Below, in pieces: positions 25,782-32,417 of a stretch of DNA of 64,000 nucleotides (position 1 is the first letter of the stretch; every line of letters begins with the position of its first letter). The notes under the pieces are model-generated. The model made no database searches. It had not been told where the DNA came from and worked only from the letters and a program-made list of their open reading frames with translations. A program made the position numbers and the translations under genes. This DNA is from WGAB01 sp964406105 (GTDB lineage Bacteria; Hydrothermota; Hydrothermia; WGAB01), in the NCBI GenBank assembly GCA_964406105.1, contig CAYOQK010000062.1:4256-68255 (forward strand), read 5' to 3'.

Positions 25782-27142
25782 CAGCGGGTTCCTCCGTTGG
25801 CATCCCACAGGTGTGGGAGCAGGGTTTCCAACGCCACGGCTCTGGAAGCTTTCAGGGCGAGGATGTCTCCAGGTTTCAGGGCTCTGCGTACGGTGTCTGC
25901 GGCTTCCTCAGGATGCAGGAAGTGGGCAAGGAGTTCCATGGGGCGGTGGCGGAGTTCCTCTACGTAAAAGCGGGCCTCAGGCCCCACGGCCACCAGCCGA
26001 CGAAAGCCCAGTTCATAGGCGCGGCGCGCCACGCGCCGGTGCAGGGGTTCGCTGAAGTCTCCGAGTTCCCGCATATCGCCCAGTACCAGCAGCACTCGGT
26101 GACTTTCCGGTGCCAGCGTTTGGAGCAAGTTTTCCACCGAAGCGGGGTTGGCGTTGTAAGCATCGTTGACCACGGTGATGCCCCCACGTTGGAACACCTC
26201 CATCCGCATGTTGGGAGGCCGGAAACTGGCCAGAGCTTGGTGGATTTCCTCCAGCGAGAGGCCCAGGTGTTGGGCCATCAGCACGGCGCCCAGGGTGATG
26301 GAAAGGGGGCCTGGCCCGCCGGGCCGGCTGACCCACTCCCGACCCTGCCAGCGCCACCGGTTCTCTTCCAAACCGATGTTCAAAGGTTGTACGTTCTGGC
26401 TTTTTGGGCCGAAGGGCACGAGTTCCACGCCCTCGGGGAGTACTCGCTGGAACAGGGGGAAATAGGGTTCCAGGGTTTCGTTGGCAAAGGCTGGGCCAGG
26501 TGTGGTGTGGTAGAAAAGGTTGGCCTTTTCGCGGGCGATGGCTTCCAGGGAACCGAAGAAGCCCAGGTGGGCCTCTGCCACTGCGGTCAGCAGGGCCAGG
26601 TGGGGCCGGGCGATGGCGGCCAGTGCGTTCATCTCGCCAGGGTGGTTGGTGCCGAGTTCCAGTACCAGGATCTGGGCATCCTCGGGAGCGTTCAAAAGGG
26701 TGAGCGGCAAGCCCAGGAAGTTGTTGTAGCTCTTGGGGGCCTTATGGACCCGATAGCGGATGGCCAACAGGTGGGCCAGCAGGTCCTTCGCCGTGGTTTT
26801 TCCCACGGAGCCTGTAATTCCGATGATACGAGCGCGGAGCCGCATACGAGCGGTCCGTGCCAGGTCCAGGAGGGCCTGTTGAGGGTCAGAAACGTGGATC
26901 AGAGGAAGGGAGTTCCCTTGGGGCCGTCGGTCGGTGAGCACCGCCACTGCTCCCCGTTGGAGCGCCTGGTTTGAGAACTCTACGCCGTGGTGGTGTTCTC
27001 CTTGGAGGGCAACGAAGAGCTGGCCTGGAGCCACGGTGCGGGAATCCAGTGAAATGCCGCGGATCCGTTGCTCTGGTGGGAGGTGTTCCAGGGTCCCCTG
27101 AGTGATCCGAGCCACTTCCTCGGCGGTCCAGGTGAGGGTCAT
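25781..27142 (-). CDS. murF: UDP-MurNAc-tripeptide--D-alanyl-D-alanine ligase MurF
   Basis: A 453-residue ligase adding the D-Ala-D-Ala dipeptide. The P-loop is GSVGKTT (residues 111-117). Further motifs are LELGTNHPGEM, VVNDAYNANPASVENLL, and LVLGDMRELG. It overlaps murE by 4 nt. No D-Ala-D-Ala ligase (ddl) is found in the window, so the dipeptide must be made by a gene elsewhere. Confidence 0.95.
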   Translation of the reverse strand: MTLTWTAEEVARITQGTLEHLPPEQRIRGISLDSRTVAPGQLFVALQGEHHHGVEFSNQALQRGAVAVLTDRRPQGNSLPLIHVSDPQQALLDLARTARMRLRARIIGITGSVGKTTAKDLLAHLLAIRYRVHKAPKSYNNFLGLPLTLLNAPEDAQILVLELGTNHPGEMNALAAIARPHLALLTAVAEAHLGFFGSLEAIAREKANLFYHTTPGPAFANETLEPYFPLFQRVLPEGVELVPFGPKSQNVQPLNIGLEENRWRWQGREWVSRPGGPGPLSITLGAVLMAQHLGLSLEEIHQALASFRPPNMRMEVFQRGGITVVNDAYNANPASVENLLQTLAPESHRVLLVLGDMRELGDFSEPLHRRVARRAYELGFRRLVAVGPEARFYVEELRHRPMELLAHFLHPEEAADTVRRALKPGDILALKASRAVALETLLPHLWDANGGTR

Positions 27143-28590
27143 GGCAGAAGCCCCCGTTGTTTCAGGATTTCGCGGGCCACTTTGCGGTCGTCAAAGGGGA
27201 TTTTTTGGCCTTGGAGGGTTTGGGTGATCTCGTGGCCTTTGCCGGCCAGGATCACTACGTCACCGGGCTCGGCCAGGCGGATGGCCAGCTCAATGGCCTT
27301 GCGGCGATCGGGCTCCACGTGGACCTCTCGGCCGATGTGCTGCAGCCCCTCCAGGAGATCGGCGATGATGGCCAGGGGGTCTTCGGAGCGCGGGTTGTCC
27401 GAGGTGATCACCAGTACGTCGGATCCCTGTTCCACGGTGCGGGCCATCAAGGGCCGTTTGCCGATGTCTCGGTCGCCCCCGGCTCCGAAGACCGTGATGA
27501 TGCGGCGGGGAGAGAGTTCACGCACGGCAGTAAGGAGCACCTCCAGGGCGTCTGGAGTGTGGGCGTAGTCCACGATTACCTGGAAGGGGGCGCCGCGGTG
27601 GAGCAGGGTTTGGAACCGGCCAGGTACGCCGGTAAACCGTTCGCGGAAGGCCTCTTGGTATGCCAGGGGATTGTCGCCGGTGTAGGCGTAGAAGGCCAGG
27701 AAGGCAGCCATCAAGTTGTAGGCGTTGTATCGGCCGGGCATGGGTAGGGAGAAGCGACCGCTGAGCAGGCCGTGGAACTCCAGGTCCATGCCGAAGAGGT
27801 CGTTTTTCAGGATTTGTACCCGGAGATCAGCCTGGGGCGATTGGCCGAAGGTGAGCACCCGGGCCGCTCGGGCCCGCTGGAGGACTTGCGGAGCCACGGG
27901 ATCATCGGCGTTGACCACCAGCACCTCGGCCACACGTTCCAGGAACCGCATCTTGGCCTCCAGGTACTGCTCCAGGCTGCCGTGGTAATCCAGGTGATCA
28001 CGGCCCAGGTTGGTGAACACCCCGTAGCGGAAGTGGATGTGATCAATGCGGTGTTCGGCCACGCCGTGGCTGGACACCTCCATGACGGCGGCTTGGCCGC
28101 CTGCGTCCAGGATTTCCCGGAGGAAGCGTTGGAGATCCAGAGATTCGGGGGTGGTGAGGGAGGCGAGGAGGCGGCGGTCCAGCAGATCGTACTCAATGGT
28201 GCTCAAGAGACCGGTGGGCACGCCGGCCAAGTCCAAAAGGGTGCGGAGCAGATAGGCTGTGGTGGTTTTGCCGTTGGTGCCGGTGATCCCAAACACCGTG
28301 AGGTGCCGTGAGGGGTGGCCGTAGAACCGGGCGGCTACCTGGGCCATGGCCATTCGGGTGTTGGGGACCCGGACCTGCAGGAGGTCCACCTCTGGCACCC
28401 GATGTTCTACCAGGGCTGCCACGGCTCCCTTGCGGCGGGCGTCCTCCAAGAACCGGTGGCCGTCGTGGCGGCGGCCACTCAGCGCAATGAAGAGATCACC
28501 CCGCTGCACCCGGAGGCTGTTGTAGGCCAGTCCCCGCACCTCGGGATCGCGGGGAAGGTCTTTACGCTCAAGGAGTTGCGATAGTTTCAT
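27139..28590 (-). CDS. murE: UDP-MurNAc-L-Ala-D-Glu--2,6-diaminopimelate ligase MurE
   Basis: A 483-residue ligase adding the third residue of the stem peptide. The P-loop is GTNGKTT (residues 104-110), followed by TTPESLDLQRFL and MEVSSHGVAEHRID. The substrate-specificity motif is DNPR (about residue 397), which in this family signals meso-diaminopimelate rather than lysine. The ATG at 28590 lies inside the end of ftsI (23-nt overlap). An upstream in-frame stretch is not family-like. Confidence 0.95.
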   Translation of the reverse strand: MKLSQLLERKDLPRDPEVRGLAYNSLRVQRGDLFIALSGRRHDGHRFLEDARRKGAVAALVEHRVPEVDLLQVRVPNTRMAMAQVAARFYGHPSRHLTVFGITGTNGKTTTAYLLRTLLDLAGVPTGLLSTIEYDLLDRRLLASLTTPESLDLQRFLREILDAGGQAAVMEVSSHGVAEHRIDHIHFRYGVFTNLGRDHLDYHGSLEQYLEAKMRFLERVAEVLVVNADDPVAPQVLQRARAARVLTFGQSPQADLRVQILKNDLFGMDLEFHGLLSGRFSLPMPGRYNAYNLMAAFLAFYAYTGDNPLAYQEAFRERFTGVPGRFQTLLHRGAPFQVIVDYAHTPDALEVLLTAVRELSPRRIITVFGAGGDRDIGKRPLMARTVEQGSDVLVITSDNPRSEDPLAIIADLLEGLQHIGREVHVEPDRRKAIELAIRLAEPGDVVILAGKGHEITQTLQGQKIPFDDRKVAREILKQRGLLP

Positions 28591-30238
28591 GGTCCAGCCT
28601 TTGATGATACGCCACGCCTGCGCGGCTGGCCTCCAGGGCCAAGAGATTCCGGGCAATGCGTTGGAAGATGGGAGCGGCCACATCGCCACCGTACTTGCCC
28701 GTGCGGGGTTCATCCACCACCACGTTGATCACATAGCGGGGGCGATCCACGGGGAAGAAGCCGATGAAGGACACGATCACCCGGTTCCGGTCGTACCGAT
28801 GGGTTTTGGGGTCCACCTTGATGGCGGTGCCGGTTTTGCCGGCCACGGCCAAGCCGGGGATCTGGGCGCGGCGGCCAGTGCCCTCTTCAACCACCCGTTG
28901 CAACAGGTGCTTGAGGGTATCCGCTACACCGGGTCGGAGCACCCGGCGCACCACCTGGGGTGTGGGGTCGTCGGTCCAAAGGATCCGGGGTTTCAGTAGC
29001 AGGCCACCGTTGGCGATGGCGCTGTAGATCATGGCCATCTGAAGGCCGGTTACCATCACCCCGTGGCCAATGGCAAAGGTGGCCCTTTCCACCTCTTTCC
29101 ATCGTTTCAGGGGTTGCATCCGACCGGGAGACTCGCCAGGCAGGCCGATACCGGTTTTCTGGCCCACACCAAAGGCCCGAGCCCAAGCATACAGGTCTTC
29201 GGCCGGGATCTGGAGCGCCAGTTTGGCTGCGGCCACGTTGGACGAGTGGATCAGGGCGTCGGCGTAGGTCATCACACGGCCACCATGGGCATGGACATCG
29301 CGGATGCGGAACCGCCCTACCTGGAGCCAGCCGGGACGAGTGTCCACCGGGGTTTCCGGAGTAATCAAGTGACGGGTGTAGGCCAGGGAATACACCAGCA
29401 CCTTGAAGGTGGATCCAGGTTCATAGGGTGCGACGATGGTGCGGTTTGTGGCCGTCGTGATCCTTTGGGCGGGGTCGGGCGAGGGATAGGTGACCATGGC
29501 CAAAACGTCGCCGGTGAAGGGGTCCACCACCAGGGCAAAGCCCCAGCGGGCTTGAGTGGAATCCACGCCCTGTTGGAGAGCCAGATAACACAGTTCCGAG
29601 ATCTCTCGGTCCACGGTGAGGAAGAGGTCATGGCCGGGGTGGGGGTCTTGCCGGGGTGTTTCTGGTAGGGTGAACAGGGATTTGCCGCGGCTGGTTTTGA
29701 AGAGATAGAGGTAGCCGGGTTCGCCCTGGAGGAGGCGATTGTATTGGAGTTCAACGCCGTCCAGGCCCTGGTCGTCCAATCCCACCATTCCCAGGAGCGA
29801 GGAGGTGGCCGGGCCGGCAGGGTACCATCGCACCCAAGACGGGCGGTACCACAGACGGGGAGCCCACCGATCCACCACGGGGATGAGGTCTTCGCTGGCA
29901 CGGAACTTCAGGGGTACGGCCAGGCGACCCACGGGCTTGGGGCGGAGTCCCAGGCGTTGGAGTTCCGGGGGGAGGGCTTTCAGGGGACCGCCCTGGTAAA
30001 TGTCAATGGTGGGCCGGTTCAGGGCCAGCAGGTTGCCGTGGCGGTCGTAGATGCGCCCCCGCTCAGCGGGCAGGGAGATTCTCTGGAAGAAGGTGCTTTC
30101 CGCCTGCTGCAGCCAGTGTTGGCGGACGCTGGGAATCAGGAACGTCCCGGACCGCCAAAGGAGCAGCAGGGCGAAGAGGAGAAACGCCCCCTTTACCACG
30201 CGGAGCCGGCGCTGGAATCCGTTGGAACGCAAGCCCAT
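28568..30238 (-). CDS. ftsI: Penicillin-binding protein FtsI/PBP3-type transpeptidase
   Basis: A 556-residue class B penicillin-binding protein that cross-links septal peptidoglycan with FtsW. It has one N-terminal membrane helix (about residues 13-30) and the pedestal segment RGRIYDRHGNLLA. The catalytic set is SxxK as STFK (about residue 275), SSN (about 333) and KTG (about 468). No PASTA domain is seen at the end. Its first 176 nt also lie inside the ftsL frame. No clear ribosome site precedes the ATG, so coupling to ftsL translation is likely. Confidence 0.93.
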   Translation of the reverse strand: MGLRSNGFQRRLRVVKGAFLLFALLLLWRSGTFLIPSVRQHWLQQAESTFFQRISLPAERGRIYDRHGNLLALNRPTIDIYQGGPLKALPPELQRLGLRPKPVGRLAVPLKFRASEDLIPVVDRWAPRLWYRPSWVRWYPAGPATSSLLGMVGLDDQGLDGVELQYNRLLQGEPGYLYLFKTSRGKSLFTLPETPRQDPHPGHDLFLTVDREISELCYLALQQGVDSTQARWGFALVVDPFTGDVLAMVTYPSPDPAQRITTATNRTIVAPYEPGSTFKVLVYSLAYTRHLITPETPVDTRPGWLQVGRFRIRDVHAHGGRVMTYADALIHSSNVAAAKLALQIPAEDLYAWARAFGVGQKTGIGLPGESPGRMQPLKRWKEVERATFAIGHGVMVTGLQMAMIYSAIANGGLLLKPRILWTDDPTPQVVRRVLRPGVADTLKHLLQRVVEEGTGRRAQIPGLAVAGKTGTAIKVDPKTHRYDRNRVIVSFIGFFPVDRPRYVINVVVDEPRTGKYGGDVAAPIFQRIARNLLALEASRAGVAYHQRLDHETIATP

Positions 30239-30470
30239 GGGTCAAACTCCCGAATGTGTGGCCCTGTTGTTGGGCCAAGGGTTCAATTCTCAAAAGTGAG
30301 ACCAATTGCTCGCACTGTCCTTGGAGCCTTTGCACCTGGCGGTACAGCAGCGTTCGCTGCTTCCGCAGCTCGGTCACCTGGCGAGCGGTGGCGATCAGCT
30401 CAAAGGACATCCAGGTGACCGCCAGGGTGGGGAACAAAAGAGCGGAGATAGTGGCGAATAACTTCCCCAC
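30063..30470 (-). CDS. ftsL: FtsL-like cell division protein
   Basis: A 135-residue protein placed exactly where ftsL occurs in dcw clusters. It has a short N-terminus, one membrane helix (about residues 4-24) and a coiled-coil stretch (about 28-62, RQVTELRKQRTLLYRQVQRLQ). This is the right architecture for FtsL, which forms a trimer with FtsB and FtsQ; overall sequence is not conserved in this family. The start is GTG at 30470, inside the end of rsmH. After about residue 78 the frame runs for 176 nt inside ftsI in a different register. The Pro/Arg/Ala-rich tail there is probably a by-product of that overlap. Confidence 0.7.
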   Translation of the reverse strand: MGKLFATISALLFPTLAVTWMSFELIATARQVTELRKQRTLLYRQVQRLQGQCEQLVSLLRIEPLAQQQGHTFGSLTHGLAFQRIPAPAPRGKGGVSPLRPAAPLAVRDVPDSQRPPTLAAAGGKHLLPENLPAR

Positions 30471-31530
30471 GGTCCAATTCTCCTGTTTTGCGATAGGCTC
30501 GGAGTTTGGCGCTCCGGGCCCTGGGGTTCCGGCGGATTTCGGTGTCTTGGGGACGCAGAGGCTTTCGCGTGAGGGGTTCTACGCCCTGCAGATCCTTGAG
30601 GGCTTTGGCCAAACGGTCTTCCAGTGAATGGTACGAGAGGATCACCAAGCGGCCATTGCGGCTGAGCACCTCCAGGGCACCGGCCAAGCCCTCGGCCACG
30701 CGGTCCAGTTCACGGTTTACCAGGATGCGCAGGGCTTGGTACACCCGGGCCCGGGTGCGGGCCCGTCGGTGGACCGGCACCCACCGATCAATCAGGGCAT
30801 TGAGGTCGTCGGTGGTTTCCAAGGGGCGGCGTTCCCGGGCTTGGGTGATGGCCTGGGCCAACCGGCGAGCCAGGGGTTCCTCCCCGTACAGGCGAAACAC
30901 CGCCTCTAAGAAGGGGCGAGGGGCCCGGTTCAGGTACCAGGAAGCGGGGCGGCCCTCCTGGGGGTCAAAGCGTAGGTCCAGGGGCTCGGCCTTACGGAAG
31001 GTGAAGCCGCGGCCTGCCCGATCCAGGTGATAGGAGGAGAGGCCGAGGTCAAAGAGTACGGCGTGCACCTCCTGGAGACCGAGTTGGGCCAGCACCTCTG
31101 GGAGACGAGCAAAGTCGGCGTGAAGCACCTGGGCTTGAGGGTAGGCTTGAAGGCGTTTCTGGGCCAGGCGGACCATTTCGGGGTCTCGGTCCAGGGCGAT
31201 GACCTTGCCGCGGGGGCCCACGGCGCGGGCCAGGGCCTCGGTGTGGCCGCCGGCGCCAGCGGTCGCGTCCACCACCACCATGCCGGGTTGCACTTGGAGG
31301 TAGTCCAATACTTCAGAGAGCATCACGGGGCGGTGGATTTCGGCGGGCTCGTCGTCCAAGGGAACCCCGTTCACCAGCGAAAAGTAGGCCAGGTCTTCCC
31401 GCCGGCCCAGAAGGGTGACCTGGAACCCCCGTTGGACCCAGGCTTGCACCTGACGGCCGAGGCTGAGGAGTTTCCATCGGCTCAGGGGTTGGAAGTCATC
31501 CAGGTTCACCACGCGTACACCAGTGGCCAT
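30400..31530 (-). CDS. rsmH: 16S rRNA m4C1402 methyltransferase RsmH with N-terminal extension
   Basis: This enzyme N4-methylates C1402 of 16S rRNA. The standard domain begins at about residue 66 with EIHRPVMLSEVL, followed by VDATAGAGGHTEALARAV, FDLGLSSYHLDRAGRGFTFR and the GRLVILSYHSLEDRLAK segment. The protein is 376 residues. About 65 residues precede the usual start, and they look like real coding sequence (VRVVNLDDFQPLSRWKLLSLGRQ...). The end also runs past the usual NPRARSAKLR stop, to FVPHPGGHLDVL. It overlaps mraZ by 1 nt (TGATG) and ftsL by 71 nt. Confidence 0.92.
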   Translation of the reverse strand: MATGVRVVNLDDFQPLSRWKLLSLGRQVQAWVQRGFQVTLLGRREDLAYFSLVNGVPLDDEPAEIHRPVMLSEVLDYLQVQPGMVVVDATAGAGGHTEALARAVGPRGKVIALDRDPEMVRLAQKRLQAYPQAQVLHADFARLPEVLAQLGLQEVHAVLFDLGLSSYHLDRAGRGFTFRKAEPLDLRFDPQEGRPASWYLNRAPRPFLEAVFRLYGEEPLARRLAQAITQARERRPLETTDDLNALIDRWVPVHRRARTRARVYQALRILVNRELDRVAEGLAGALEVLSRNGRLVILSYHSLEDRLAKALKDLQGVEPLTRKPLRPQDTEIRRNPRARSAKLRAYRKTGELDRGEVIRHYLRSFVPHPGGHLDVL

Positions 31531-31985
31531 CAGGAGCCTCCTGTGGCTTTGGGGGCCTCCGGCCCATAGGGGAGAGGAGCCTCCAAGGTTTCCTGTTCCA
31601 GGGTTTCGGGGTCCCAGATCTCGGTCCAGGAACCCATAAAGGTGAAGGCGGCGTGGCGGGTGATGCCCGCGTATCGCAGCAGGTTACCGGGGATCACGAT
31701 GCGACCCATAGCGTCCAAGGTGGTTTCCACCATGTTGGCCATAACCCGGCGGTAACTCTTGAGTTGGGGGGAGGGTACGAAGGGGGAAACCTGTTGAAAC
31801 TTATCCAGCACTTCGCGTTGCCATTGTTCGGGGGTGAACATCACGATGCAGCGGTCGGCGCCCACGGTGAGGTACAGGGTGGCGCCGTGGGTAAGGTGGC
31901 GGCGGATCCGCATGGGGATCAGCACCCGCCCCTTCGCGTCCACCGTGGCGATGCGGACATCCCGATCCTTAGAGGTTTTTGCCAC
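31530..31985 (-). CDS. mraZ: Transcriptional regulator MraZ
   Basis: A 151-residue AbrB-like DNA-binding protein that in other bacteria represses or activates the dcw cluster. It has the two expected half-domains, each with the DxxGR signature: TVDAKGRVLIPMRIR and TLDAMGRIVIPGNLLR. I chose GTG at 31985. The frame is open to a TTG at 32042, but that TTG is the first base of a good TTGACA promoter box whose -10 lies at 32014-32019, so the longer start would not be transcribed from it. GTG at 31985 is preceded by AAGGTGGG and gives a family-normal length. First gene of the dcw operon. Confidence 0.92.
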   Translation of the reverse strand: MAKTSKDRDVRIATVDAKGRVLIPMRIRRHLTHGATLYLTVGADRCIVMFTPEQWQREVLDKFQQVSPFVPSPQLKSYRRVMANMVETTLDAMGRIVIPGNLLRYAGITRHAAFTFMGSWTEIWDPETLEQETLEAPLPYGPEAPKATGGS

Positions 31986-31999
31986 TTTTTCCCACCTTT
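31976..31999 (-). promoter_or_regulatory. Putative MraZ boxes over the mraZ start codon
   Basis: On the coding strand two copies of a 10-nt unit follow each other exactly: GTGGGAAAAA then GTGGCAAAAA, preceded by AAAG. The second copy contains the GTG start codon. Known MraZ sites are direct repeats of TGGG or AAAGTG-type cores with 10-nt spacing near the mraZ start, so autoregulation is the natural reading. Confidence 0.6.
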
Positions 32000-32013
32000 T
32001 TGATCCGGTGGCT

Positions 32014-32042
32014 ATCATGGGATCCGCTCTGCCGTTTGTCAA
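32014..32042 (-). promoter_or_regulatory. Promoter of the dcw cluster (upstream of mraZ)
   Basis: A perfect TTGACA (32042-32037), a 17-nt spacer and CATGAT (32019-32014) on the minus strand. The expected transcription start falls about 22 nt before the chosen GTG of mraZ, leaving room for the ribosome site. The MraZ-box-like repeats lie directly downstream. Confidence 0.72.
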
Positions 32043-32359
32043 GCAGGAGGTGGGTTTGAGGACAAAAGACTTTGGTGTTCAAGGACTTATGGACCCAAAC
32101 TCCGGTAGGGAAGGGGAGCGATCCGTTGGGGAAAGGCGGTGGAAAACTCCAGGGAGAATCGCATGGATGCATTGGGAATCAATGTTTTCGTTGGATTAGA
32201 AGAGGCGGGGCAAAAGGTGGCAAAAGGTGGTACCTTGGGGTTTCCAAAACTCCGCGGGTCTCCCGCGAAGGGGGCACCCAGATGGGCAGATTCCTAAATC
32301 AAAGTCGTGCATCAATGCCCACGGGGTTCCGGGTTTGCATAAGTCATTTAGATTCCCCC
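32043..32359. other. Intergenic control region between mraZ and the LVIVD gene
   Basis: No supported gene lies here. The stretch has lower GC than its surroundings. It holds the plus-strand 10-nt repeat array described at 32201-32240. A 6-bp hairpin (CGCGGG with CCCGCG) lies near 32253-32268 without a T-run. I see no riboswitch that I can name. Confidence 0.6.
32201..32240 (+). promoter_or_regulatory. 10-bp repeat array resembling MraZ boxes
   Basis: CAAAAGGTGG occurs twice in perfect tandem (32211-32220, 32221-32230). It is flanked by GCGGGG ending at 32210 and TTGGGG ending at 32240, so four G-rich cores sit at exact 10-bp steps. The unit is close to the AAAAAGGTGGGAAAAAGTGG repeat at the mraZ start, but points the other way. 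Binding by MraZ is an inference. Confidence 0.5.
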
Positions 32360-32389
32360 TTGACAATGAGGAGAAGACACGGGAATAAT
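32360..32389 (+). promoter_or_regulatory. Promoter of the LVIVD-repeat gene
   Basis: TTGACA (32360-32365), an 18-nt spacer and AATAAT (32384-32389), about 28 nt before the ATG at 32418, with AGGAGG between. This is one of the strongest promoter matches in the window. Confidence 0.72.
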
Positions 32390-32417
32390 TGGGTTAACAA
32401 GTCAGGAGGTGAAGGAG

